DNA from: an uncultured Prevotella sp. | GTDB taxonomy: Bacteria; Bacteroidota; Bacteroidia; Bacteroidales; Bacteroidaceae | NCBI GenBank assembly: GCA_938018155.1 | Contig: CALIIG010000328.1 | Location: 1-6,411, forward strand | DNA length: 6,411 nt | Reading direction: 5' to 3' | Shown: one piece after another, positions 1-6,411 of the stretch | Layout of the letters: each line of letters starts with the position of its first letter | How positions within the stretch are numbered: position 1 is the first letter of the stretch | Notes under the pieces: generated by a model | Told to the model about the DNA's origin: nothing | The model's input: the letters and a program-made list of their open reading frames with translations, nothing else | Databases searched by the model: none | Program-made: the position numbers and the translations under genes

Positions 1-316
1 ACATAAGCACCATCAATCCGTAAGCCTGCTGTACCGTTACCACGCCCGACGCAATAGGGCGGTGGCATTTTTCAGGGTGCCGTATATCGTCGGTGAGGTC
101 GTGAATATCATTAAAACAGTAGATGCTTGAGGCAGCAAAGCTGAACGAAAAGAACGTTGCGAGACCCGCCAAAAGGGCTTCGCCGTTAAACAAAGCACCA
201 CCAAATATGACAGGTCCAAACACAAAGAGGTTCTTGATCCATTGCTGAGGACGCAGCAATCGCATCATGGCGTGGAGCCGCTCTTCGCGTAAAGAAGGTG
301 TATTTGTTGCTTTCAT
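1..316 (-). CDS. UbiA-family prenyltransferase, DPPR synthase-like (N-terminal part, cut by window edge)
   Basis: The first 105 residues are visible, from an ATG at 316; the frame is open to base 1 and the stop lies outside. The N-terminus reads LRPQQWIKNLFVF, typical of the UbiA subfamily that includes decaprenyl-phosphate phosphoribosyltransferase (DPPR synthase). A hydrophobic segment at about residues 28-66 leads into the first Asp-rich motif, N69-D70-x2-D73-x3-D77, followed by HPEK and RPIASG (80-91). In UbiA enzymes this motif binds Mg2+ and the prenyl diphosphate or phosphoribosyl diphosphate. These are integral membrane proteins that join a polyprenyl chain to a second substrate. The NDxxD-HPxKxxRPIASG form favours the DPPR-synthase-like branch over 4-hydroxybenzoate or menaquinone enzymes; this is inference, since only a third of the protein is present. 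It starts 29 bases after the preceding acyltransferase and is probably co-transcribed. An envelope polyprenyl-sugar role would suit the neighbours. Confidence 0.85.
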   Translation of the reverse strand, partial: MKATNTPSLREERLHAMMRLLRPQQWIKNLFVFGPVIFGGALFNGEALLAGLATFFSFSFAASSIYCFNDIHDLTDDIRHPEKCHRPIASGVVTVQQAYGLMVLM

Positions 317-345
317 AGATTGTTATTATTTAAATATCGTGACGC

Positions 346-1347
346 TCAGGCAAGTATTTTGTCGATACGCGACGAAACAAAACCGGCTATTTTACTCAGC
401 ACCCACGCCAGCGGTAGCGTGACGGCGAAACATAACAGGAACGTAGGCCAATAGCTCAATGAGCGTGGAATATAATCGAGAACGAAATGAATATGTATCA
501 AATAGCACTCCAGGCTAAGGGCTCCAACCCACCGGAAGCACGCGTTAAACCAACGGGGGGTGCGGCGGAACACGCGGTTCAGGATAAGAATACTTGTTAT
601 TGTGAGGGGAATATAAAGCATACGTTCGATAAATAACGGGAACTGGCCGTGCCGAACCTGCTCCAGAAAGATGCTCGATGCGAGCGACATGACGAACATA
701 ATAAATATCATCCAAATGCCTGTACCGTCTATGGTTTGGCGCGTACGCACCATTTCGCCCATATTAATGCCTATAAAGAAGATGGGAGCACGACTCCAGA
801 ATATCTCCAAATGGCCCACGGCGTGATGGACAGGCGTCACCCACTGCACCAGAATACACCACATAATCATGACGACAGGAAGCCAGCGATAAACCGGATG
901 TCGCCTGATCAGCTCCATATAAGGCGGTGCAAAGAGGTAAAGCATCATGGTAGCGGGGATATACCAGAACGTAAGTTCGTCGTGAAGCCAGAAGTCCCAG
1001 TTGACGGTGATGTCGCCAATGAGGTCGACCCACGACATGAGGCTGCCGCCATGAAAACGCGGAATGTAATATAAACAGGCAATAATGAGCCACGTTGGGT
1101 ATATGCGGAGGTAACGACGGCGGAAGAAACGGTGCCAGCCGGGGTGCTTCATCCATGAGAACCACAGCCCTATTCCACTGAGGAACAGAAATATATCGAC
1201 ACCTATATTGCCCATACGGCGAAGCCCGAAGAACGGATCCCAGCGCGAAAGCTCCACATGAAAGAGGATGATAAAGAGCATGGCGGCACCCATTAACTCG
1301 CCACGGTAACGGCTGATATTGGCTAATTCAATGTCGGGTATTTTCAT
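346..1347 (-). CDS. Acyltransferase-3 family integral membrane protein (first of two in map order)
   Basis: A 333-residue polytopic membrane protein with about ten hydrophobic segments, the usual length of a stand-alone AT3 (OafA/NodX-type) domain. These enzymes move acyl groups, often acetyl, onto extracytoplasmic glycans. Visible hallmarks are RGELMG then ILFH30 in the first helix, NIGVDIFLFLSG (47-58) in the second, RRRYLRIYP (77-84), WYIPATMMLYLFAPP (128-142), RAPIFFIGINMG (186-197) and a C-terminal GALSLECYLIHIHF (275-288). In AT3 proteins the helix-1 His is essential. The usual Arg/Lys ten residues before it is Met19 here, with Arg15 close by. The ATG overlaps the stop of the preceding acyltransferase by one base (TAATG), suggesting coupled translation. 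The gene ends in TGA, 29 bases before the UbiA-type gene. The acyl donor and acceptor cannot be told; surface polysaccharide or lipid A sugar is plausible from context. Confidence 0.9.
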   Translation of the reverse strand: MKIPDIELANISRYRGELMGAAMLFIILFHVELSRWDPFFGLRRMGNIGVDIFLFLSGIGLWFSWMKHPGWHRFFRRRYLRIYPTWLIIACLYYIPRFHGGSLMSWVDLIGDITVNWDFWLHDELTFWYIPATMMLYLFAPPYMELIRRHPVYRWLPVVMIMWCILVQWVTPVHHAVGHLEIFWSRAPIFFIGINMGEMVRTRQTIDGTGIWMIFIMFVMSLASSIFLEQVRHGQFPLFIERMLYIPLTITSILILNRVFRRTPRWFNACFRWVGALSLECYLIHIHFVLDYIPRSLSYWPTFLLCFAVTLPLAWVLSKIAGFVSSRIDKILA

Positions 1348-1349
1348 TA
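1345..1349 (-). other. TAATG stop/start overlap between the two acyltransferase genes
   Basis: On the minus strand the TAA stop of the upstream acyltransferase (1349-1347) shares its last A with the ATG of the downstream acyltransferase (1347-1345). This arrangement is typical of translational coupling, where the terminating ribosome re-initiates. It implies that the two membrane enzymes are made together. Confidence 0.8.
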
Positions 1350-2465
1350 CTGTGCGTTCATTTGGGGCGAAGGAATCTTCTTCATGATTTCGCGAAAGAG
1401 CCAGGCCACCGCCAAACTGCTTATTACATACAACAAAAGGCCTGTGTAGATGTCGCCACGACGGGAGATTGGAATAAATATCTTACGCAAAACAGGATGT
1501 ACAACAAACAACGCTGCTGAAATACTGCCCAACCATTCGAGCGTACTGATGATAAGTGAAGACAAGTTTTGCGAGGGGATGGCTTCGACAGAGCGTATAA
1601 AATAAATAGCATCGACACATACCAAAGCGGGTATGACGGTCCACGTAACAAAATGATTGTTGGCCGATACAATCAGGAACAACGTAACTATAAAACACAT
1701 CAAATTAACCATTCCACCCTTAGGGACAAGAATAACACGCTCACCATAGCGGGCGAAAAGGATGCCAAGGCCAAAGGGTAACATGCTTCCCATGAAGTTA
1801 TAACGATAGTAATTGAGCACCTCACCTTCGGGATTCATCAGCAGTTGTGCCGCCGTACACGCAACCATCAGTCCTGCCGTCCAGGCCCAATGGCGACGAT
1901 AAAGCAACAAACGGTACACAATGTAGAGCTGAAACATCAGTCCGAAGAACCAGAAAGGGCCGGGCCAGATGTTGCGATCAGGGCTAAAAAAGAGGTTGTT
2001 AAACATGCCCATCTGACCCAAAACCTGCATAAACGTGTAATGCCATGGGGCGGCAGTGATGGCGTCGACGATGGCAAAGGCTACAAAACCTGCAATCATC
2101 ATTTTGAAAAGCTTCAGAAAATGGTAACGCGTAAAACGGTAAAAGCCCAACCTTTGCGAAGGTATATCAGGCTTTGATGGTGCCAGACCATACTTCATTT
2201 CGAGACCAAAGGCACTCAAAAACAAGAAAACAGGCACGCCATAGTGGCCGAAAAAAGAAAGCAAATGGGCGGGATAAATACTATCCATGCACGTAGTAAC
2301 CTGTGAAAGCCAGCTTACATTATGCTTGAAAAACTGATATTCGTTCTCCTTTACCACCGGATTGAGCCAGTGACAATAATTATGAAGCACAATGCCCATG
2401 ATGGCCAAACCTCTTAATGCTGTACATTCAGCCTTTGTCAAAAGGGTGTTATGAGGATATTCCAT
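1347..2465 (-). CDS. Acyltransferase-3 family integral membrane protein (second, divergent paralogue)
   Basis: A 372-residue membrane protein with about ten hydrophobic segments. Helix 1 carries CTALRGLAIMGIVLHNYCHW, with Arg18 and His28, matching the AT3 start. The second helix is GHYGVPVFLFLSAFGLEM (73-90), corresponding to the usual GVDxFFxLSG. A WPGPFWFFGLMFQLY stretch follows (167-181), and the C-terminal WLGSISAALFVVHP (311-324) matches the family's GxxSxxxYLxH helix. I chose the ATG at 2465, which begins MEYPHN, because it lies 19 bases after the preceding stop and leads directly into the domain. An in-frame ATG at 2528 would add 21 polar residues and overlap the upstream gene. It is only distantly similar to the acyltransferase downstream, so this is not a recent duplication. 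It probably acylates an envelope glycan or lipid; the substrate is unknown. Confidence 0.9.
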   Translation of the reverse strand: MEYPHNTLLTKAECTALRGLAIMGIVLHNYCHWLNPVVKENEYQFFKHNVSWLSQVTTCMDSIYPAHLLSFFGHYGVPVFLFLSAFGLEMKYGLAPSKPDIPSQRLGFYRFTRYHFLKLFKMMIAGFVAFAIVDAITAAPWHYTFMQVLGQMGMFNNLFFSPDRNIWPGPFWFFGLMFQLYIVYRLLLYRRHWAWTAGLMVACTAAQLLMNPEGEVLNYYRYNFMGSMLPFGLGILFARYGERVILVPKGGMVNLMCFIVTLFLIVSANNHFVTWTVIPALVCVDAIYFIRSVEAIPSQNLSSLIISTLEWLGSISAALFVVHPVLRKIFIPISRRGDIYTGLLLYVISSLAVAWLFREIMKKIPSPQMNAQ

Positions 2466-2484
2466 GGAAATAATGTTGGCGGTA

Positions 2485-4385
2485 TTATTTTGTTTTCTCT
2501 TCTCTTGCCTCACGTGCACGCTCAGCATCGCGCAGCTTATCGTAGTCGGCCGAGTGCTTTAGGATTCGGGGGCGGCGTTCATCATACTGGGGCGAAAGGA
2601 GGTTAAACTCGGGCCGATAGTCTTTGGTTGAGATGCCGGCAAGCCATACAAGCATATGCGGAAGGGCGTCAGTCATGAACCTTTTGTCCTTTGCGTCCTT
2701 AACAGCCTTAAATATTTCAGGATGGGTAACGGCGTAACGATGTGTACAATAAATCCAGAACGGAATTTCAAACTCATAATGAGCCAGCGGCCAGTCGACG
2801 TCAGCACTATGGTTACGGCAAATAAAGTCGCGGCCCGGCTCATAGCATTCTTCACCGTGATCGGGCATATAAATGACAATTGAGTTTGTATTTTCGAAGC
2901 GTTTCACAATGGAAGCTACAATGGAATCGTTGTAAAGGCAGGCGTTATCATAGTCGGCGAGGACACGACGACGGCGTTCATTGAGGTCGGGACGGCTGTC
3001 AACATAATCGGCCGACGTAAAAACGCGGCGGTCATCAGGCACGCGGGTATGGTAGTTGACATGCTGACCGATGAGATAAGGTTATGACCATCGGGCAACG
3101 ATTTTCGGCTGCGACCGCTGTTAATGGTAATACTTCCCGATTGACGGAGTTCGTCATAATCAGACAAAAGACCATCGTCATAACGGTGCAGGCTCTTGTT
3201 GCGCGTTGTAAACAGAACCTTGCTAAGCTCCGGATTATTCAGGAAAAAGCCACCAGAGAAATCATATACCGCCTCTTTGGCCTGGGGAAGAAACTGATTG
3301 GTCAGGAAAGTTACATTGTAACCCGCCCTTTTAAACAGTTCGGGGAACAGAGAATAATCGCACCATTCGCCCTTCTCGCCGACAACGTGCATGGACAAAA
3401 CGTTCTTAAAGACAAAACTCGTAAGGTTCCAACACGATACCACATCGCTGAACTTTGTCAGCAATCCGCTCCTTTCGAGCTTCAGTTGACGGGGGGTTGT
3501 GGGATAATGATAACCGTAAAGCTGCGAGTGTGCTTTCCCGTAGCTCTCGCCAATTATCAATATGATATTGGGAGAACGGTAAGAACAGGAGTCGATTTTC
3601 ACCTTCTTTGCAGCCACAATACACCTTTCAACCTGTTGCGATGCCAGGTGATTGCTATATACACTAAAGGCTAACCGGTAAATGGGTAAATAGAATTCGG
3701 CATGGTTTCGTTCAGTAAGGATGTGCTCAACAGTGCCTATAGTATCAGCCGTCATGAGGCGCGTCATCTGCACTTTATTATGGAAACTGGTGATTATTCC
3801 GGCAATAAGAAGTGATAAAACCGTTACAGAGACTATGATTTTCAGATGGAACTGCCGACTGAAAAGCATCAGCTTGTCATAGGTTTTACCAAATAATAAT
3901 TGATACTTTACAGAAATAAACTGATACAACCACCGCCTGCATACAAAAAGAATATGCAGCAAAATAAAGAACAAAAGCACGCCAACGGGCGACCATAATA
4001 TACCGGTTGAGAAATAAGTATGAAAGAAATCGCCAGCCTCACGGCTGTTCGTCTCGCCAACCAACAACAGCATGGTTGGTGTTAATGTGGATGAAAACTT
4101 CCAGAAACAGAAAACATCAACCAGTGCTACCGCGTAAAATATAACATAAAGGAAGGCCCGGGCCCACCTCCTTATAGTATAAGGAACAAGCGTTAGCAGC
4201 ACACAGGCGAAATAAATATCAATAAAAAGCTCTAAGAAAAGGTTATCATAGAGATGCGATCCGCGTTGTTCAGGTAAGGTAAGAACGGCACAGAGAACAC
4301 CCAAAGCATACATGGTTACGAAGAAAACAGCATTGAGAGCTATCGGTTTTAGCAAACCGTATACTATCCTTTTAACAATACCCAT
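2485..4385 (-). pseudogene. Phosphoethanolamine transferase-like membrane protein (EptA/MCR-type), broken by a frame change
   Basis: The ATG at 4385 opens a frame of five N-terminal hydrophobic segments (about 11-36, 52-70, 78-96, 128-150, 183-200) followed by an alkaline-phosphatase-fold domain. This is the layout of EptA/MCR-type enzymes, which move phosphoethanolamine from phosphatidylethanolamine to lipid A or glycans in the periplasm. NIILIIGES supplies the metal-binding Glu280, and SCWNLTSFVFKN the predicted nucleophile Thr322. After HNLI (434-437) the family sequence jumps to another frame, which reads LIGQHVNYHTRVPDD from 3075. It continues through the metal motif MPDHGEE, then RNHSADVDW and AHYEFEIPFW, to a TAA at 2487-2485 after a charged tail. 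The upstream frame instead runs through unrelated residues to 2916. Both parts together give about 635 residues. Neither piece alone holds all metal ligands, so the gene is probably inactive unless the break is a sequencing error. It is first in an apparent four-gene operon. Confidence 0.88.
3070..3086 (-). other. Site of the frame change in the phosphoethanolamine transferase gene
   Basis: Read on the minus strand, the upstream frame ends its family-like sequence at CAT AAC CTT ATC (3086-3075; HNLI). The downstream frame resumes at CTC ATC GGT CAG (from 3075; LIGQ). The downstream frame has a TAA at 3084-3082, so the switch must occur after that. The two frames differ as if 3n+1 bases had been lost. 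The family usually has a few residues ending in His between these parts, so a loss of about 10 bases fits better than 1. The site has no homopolymer run or heptameric slippery sequence. Confidence 0.8.
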
Positions 4386-4408
4386 CTTTACTTTTCTATG
4401 TTATGATG

Positions 4409-4439
4409 CAAATTTAGTATAATTCCCGCGGATACCCAA
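4409..4439 (-). promoter_or_regulatory. Bacteroidetes-type promoter for the envelope-modification operon
   Basis: On the minus strand, TTG (4439-4437) stands 20 bases before TAAATTTG (4416-4409). This matches the Bacteroidetes primary sigma consensus, a TTG-containing -33 box and TAnnTTTG at -7. Transcription would start near 4402, giving a leader of only about 17 bases before the ATG at 4385. The leader is A-rich with no clear Shine-Dalgarno sequence, as usual in this phylum. Confidence 0.7.
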
Positions 4440-4446
4440 GGGGAAT
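4422..4446. repeat. Short inverted repeat overlapping the -33 box
   Basis: ATTCCC (4422-4427) and GGGAAT (4441-4446) form a six-base inverted repeat with a 13-base spacer that covers the -33 box. No T-tract follows on the minus strand, so it does not look like a terminator for nadD. It could be an operator or chance. Confidence 0.35.
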
Positions 4447-4457
4447 AAGGCTTTTAA

Positions 4458-5048
4458 TTACCGGTACAGAGCCTCAACTTGATCGAGAATTTCATCGGGA
4501 ACCAAGCCTTTTATACTCTGACCTTGCAGTACCATCGTTCTAATATCTGTGCTGCTAAAAGGATAAAGTTGGGTTGTTACCAACTGAACATGAGGCGGTA
4601 ATGATGCAGCATCAACGTTATATCCCTTGCGGGGATACACCAGAATATGATAATGTTGTTGAATAAATTCGTGTCGTGCCCAGCGGTCAAAGGCAAGCCA
4701 ATTATCGGCTCCTATAATAAGAGAAAAACGGTATTGAGGATAAGATTGCGTTAAATGAGCAAGCGTATTCCACATATATGAAGGACGCGGAAGCCCGAAT
4801 TCGTAATCAGATGCCATCAGATGGTGTTCGCCTTTTAAGGCTTCACGCGTCAGCTCGAGTCTTATATCATCGGGCAATAAATTTGTAACGCCCTGTTTAA
4901 AAGGGTTTAATGGTGATACCACAAACCATATTTCATCTAACGATGCTTCTGTAATAATTTGCTTTGCCAAACAGATATGCCCCATGTGAATGGGGTTAAA
5001 ACTCCCACCCAAGATGCCTATGCACTTTCGTTGAGCCTGATCTGCCAT
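4458..5048 (-). CDS. nadD: Nicotinate-nucleotide adenylyltransferase
   Basis: This 196-residue cytoplasmic enzyme joins ATP and nicotinate mononucleotide to make deamido-NAD, a late step of NAD biosynthesis. The nucleotidyltransferase signature GGSFNPIHMGH lies at residues 14-24, with the paired His21 and His24 that bind ATP phosphates. WFVVSPLNPFK (42-52) fits the NadD substrate-binding loop, and FSSTDIR (164-170) is the C-terminal ISSTxIR motif that also contacts ATP. Length and motif spacing are normal for NadD, and the gene appears intact. The ATG at 5048 is eight codons before the first conserved strand. It lies 32 bases after gmk with no obvious promoter between, so the two are probably co-transcribed. 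Base composition is ordinary, with nothing suggesting transfer. Confidence 0.96.
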   Translation of the reverse strand: MADQAQRKCIGILGGSFNPIHMGHICLAKQIITEASLDEIWFVVSPLNPFKQGVTNLLPDDIRLELTREALKGEHHLMASDYEFGLPRPSYMWNTLAHLTQSYPQYRFSLIIGADNWLAFDRWARHEFIQQHYHILVYPRKGYNVDAASLPPHVQLVTTQLYPFSSTDIRTMVLQGQSIKGLVPDEILDQVEALYR

Positions 5049-5080
5049 AGAAAAACAAAAAGAAAGAAAATGAAAAATGG

Positions 5081-5665
5081 TTATTGTTGAAGAAACTCGC
5101 TTACTATTCGATAAGCCTCAGCCTTTGCCGTGTTAAGGTCGTCATTGACTATAACTTTGTCAAATTTATTGGCAAAGGTAAGCTCATATTTCGCTTTTTG
5201 CAGACGTTGCTCAATTACTTCCGGAGCGTCTGTGGCACGACCTTCCAGCCTGCAGCGCAGTTCCTCGATCGAAGGAGGTTGAATAAAGACGCTCAATGCA
5301 CGGTCGCCATAATACTTTTTAATCGTACAGCCACCCTTAACATCCACATCAAACACAACATTTTCACCACGATTAGCCTGCGAATCAACCTGCGACTTCA
5401 GCGTTCCATAGAATTTATCCTGATAAACTTCTTCGTATTCGAGGAACTCTCCTTGCGAAATTTTCTGACGAAATTCGTCAGGAGAAAGAAAGAAATATTC
5501 GATACCATTACGCTCTGTGCCTCTTGGGGCCCTGCTTGTACAACTTATTGAGAATGCCAGATTAAGCTCGGGATGTTCCCTCATCAGGTAATTCACGATA
5601 GTACTCTTGCCACTTCCTGATGGCGCAGAGAAAATAATTAGTTTACCTTTGGGCGTTGTTTCCAT
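5081..5665 (-). CDS. gmk: Guanylate kinase
   Basis: This 194-residue cytoplasmic enzyme phosphorylates GMP (and dGMP) to the diphosphate with ATP, an essential step of guanine nucleotide supply. The P-loop APSGSGKST is at residues 14-22. SCTSRAPRGTERNGIEYFF (41-59) is the GMP-binding region, equivalent to the usual S-x-T-T-R-x-P-R-xGE-xxGxxYxF, with one Thr replaced by Ser. EFLEYEEVYQDKFYGT (73-88) completes the GMP-binding domain. VFDVDVKGG (104-112) is the Walker-B-like strand, and RLEGRATDAPEVIEQRL (138-154) is the ATP lid. All expected parts are present and the length is typical. The ATG at 5665 is just before the first strand. Upstream is a strong terminator for yicC, so gmk needs its own promoter or readthrough; I see no clear TAnnTTTG in the gap. 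Confidence 0.97.
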   Translation of the reverse strand: METTPKGKLIIFSAPSGSGKSTIVNYLMREHPELNLAFSISCTSRAPRGTERNGIEYFFLSPDEFRQKISQGEFLEYEEVYQDKFYGTLKSQVDSQANRGENVVFDVDVKGGCTIKKYYGDRALSVFIQPPSIEELRCRLEGRATDAPEVIEQRLQKAKYELTFANKFDKVIVNDDLNTAKAEAYRIVSEFLQQ

Positions 5666-5730
5666 CTTCTTTCAGTATTAAATGCCATTATCTACACTCT
5701 TAACCTATTGTAATATGGTAATTCAGACAT

Positions 5731-5767
5731 AAAAAAAAGCCTTTTGTGCAATAGCCACAAAAGGCTT
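5731..5767 (-). terminator. Intrinsic terminator after yicC
   Basis: A perfect 12-base-pair stem joins AAGCCTTTTGTG (5737-5748 on the plus strand) with CACAAAAGGCTT (5756-5767) around a seven-base loop. Read on the minus strand, the stem runs into a tract of eight T's (5738-5731), the classic rho-independent form. It begins 17 bases after the yicC stop. The plus-strand exit side lacks a T-tract, so it works in one direction only. Confidence 0.92.
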
Positions 5768-5784
5768 AAGGTGCACGCAATACT

Positions 5785-6411
5785 TTACAAAGCGTTTAAA
5801 ACCTGCTCCTTAATTTGTTCTAATTCGTCTTTCATTTTAACGACAATATTCTGCATTTCAGCCTGGTTGCTTTTTGAACCGGTAGTGTTTATTTCTCTTC
5901 CCATCTCCTGTGCAATAAAGCCAAGTTTCTTCCCTACGGGCTGATTTTCGTTCATTGTCTCTCTGAAATACTTCAAATGATTGGCTAAACGCTGCTTCTC
6001 TTCGCTTATATCGAGCTTCTCAATGTAGTAAATCAGTTCCTGTTCCAGACGATTCTTGTCATAGTCGGCTTCGGGAATTTGCTGTAATCCCTTCAGAATG
6101 CTTTCACGAATTTTGGGTACACGACTCTTTTCATAAGGCTCAATAGAAGCTAAAAGAGCAGCAATATTGTCAATTTTCTCATGGAACTTCTTTTCCAAAG
6201 CAGCACCTTCCTGACGGCGGAACGTTTGCAGCGCATCAATTGCCTGATGTATTGCCTCACAAGCTGCAGTCCATTCATCGTCCGTTAGTTCCTCTATGTC
6301 GGTCTTAGTAGCCACATCAGGCAGACGAAGAAGTGTTGAAAACCAGTCGGAAGGCTCTGGAATACCCATACTTTCAGATATGGATTTCAATTGGTGATAG
6401 TAGTTTTCAAC
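5785..6411 (-). CDS. yicC: YicC/YloC family endoribonuclease (C-terminal part, cut by window edge)
   Basis: The last 208 residues are visible. The frame is open to the window edge (first codons V-E-N-Y-Y-H-Q), so the true start lies outside; the TTG at 6390 is internal and not a start. Full-length family members are about 290 residues, so roughly the first 80 are missing. The visible part begins in the YicC N-terminal domain (YYHQLKSISESMGIPEPSDW). It ends with the highly conserved C-terminal domain (DUF1732): EKLDISEEKQRLANHL, then QPVGKKLGFIAQEMGREINT, TGSKSNQAEMQ, and a terminal LEQIKEQVLNAL. The middle is rich in charged residues and helical. Family members are endoribonucleases involved in RNA turnover; the role in this organism is inferred. 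A strong terminator follows the stop codon, ending this transcript before gmk. Confidence 0.93.
   Translation of the reverse strand, partial: VENYYHQLKSISESMGIPEPSDWFSTLLRLPDVATKTDIEELTDDEWTAACEAIHQAIDALQTFRRQEGAALEKKFHEKIDNIAALLASIEPYEKSRVPKIRESILKGLQQIPEADYDKNRLEQELIYYIEKLDISEEKQRLANHLKYFRETMNENQPVGKKLGFIAQEMGREINTTGSKSNQAEMQNIVVKMKDELEQIKEQVLNAL

Noticed and set aside
649..1074. Plus-strand reading frame of 141 codons, and others like it (1845-2177, 3084-3674, 5084-5551)
   Set aside because: They lie opposite clear membrane-protein and enzyme genes, have no recognisable domain, and show compositions expected of antisense shadows.
2466..2528. Longer start for the 372-residue acyltransferase, from the ATG at 2528
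   Set aside because: It adds a polar, non-conserved extension and overlaps the preceding gene by 44 bases. The ATG at 2465 fits the domain start and spacing.
2485..3042. Separate gene starting at the GTG at 3042
   Set aside because: It begins in the middle of the catalytic domain, just after the GQHVNY motif, and the preceding codons in the same frame match the family. It is the C-terminal half of the broken gene.
3070..3090. Programmed ribosomal frameshift in the phosphoethanolamine transferase
   Set aside because: There is no X-XXY-YYZ heptamer, homopolymer run or obvious downstream stem at the junction. The joined product would also lack a conserved motif His, which fits a mutation better.
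4422..4457. Hairpin as a terminator for nadD
   Set aside because: The stem is only six bases with a 13-base loop and no T-tract follows; it overlaps the promoter instead. No other terminator was seen after nadD.
5049..5080. Promoter in the pyrimidine-rich gap between gmk and nadD
   Set aside because: The minus strand is T-rich and contains TTTG, but there is no TAnnTTTG at proper spacing from a -33 box. Co-transcription is simpler.
1..6411. CRISPR array, tRNA, insertion sequence, phage or defence genes
   Set aside because: No regularly spaced repeats, cloverleaf-like segments, transposase motifs or terminal inverted repeats were seen on either strand.

Overview
The window reads as chromosomal DNA of a Bacteroidota member, most likely Bacteroidales and perhaps close to Prevotella or Bacteroides. 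This rests on three things: a good Bacteroidetes-type promoter (TTG, 20 bases, TAAATTTG), gene starts without recognisable Shine-Dalgarno sequences, and the gene order yicC-gmk-nadD, which is common in that phylum. The genus is inferred and not proven. All seven genes lie on the minus strand, so transcription runs from high to low coordinates. Both end genes are cut by the window edges.

Right half (about 4458-6411), housekeeping: the C-terminal two-thirds of a YicC-family endoribonuclease is followed by a strong intrinsic terminator. Guanylate kinase (gmk) and nicotinate-nucleotide adenylyltransferase (nadD) come next, 32 bases apart. The terminator separates yicC from gmk, although the three genes are neighbours.

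Left half (1 to about 4440), envelope modification: a promoter downstream of nadD drives a tight run of four membrane-protein genes. First is a phosphoethanolamine-transferase-like membrane sulfatase-fold enzyme, broken by a frame change near 3073-3084. Two different acyltransferase-3 (AT3) membrane proteins follow, overlapping by one base (TAATG). Last is the N-terminal part of a UbiA-family prenyltransferase that resembles decaprenyl-phosphate phosphoribosyltransferase. Together they look like a cassette that decorates lipid A, surface glycan or a polyprenyl-linked sugar with phosphoethanolamine and acyl groups, but the substrate cannot be read from the sequence.

No tRNA, rRNA, CRISPR array, insertion sequence or phage gene was seen, and no gene-free stretch exceeds about 120 bases. 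The observation most worth checking is the broken transferase. The frames differ by 3n+1 missing bases, and comparison with the family motif suggests a loss of about 10 bases that removes a conserved histidine. I did not find convincing evidence of a wholly new system.
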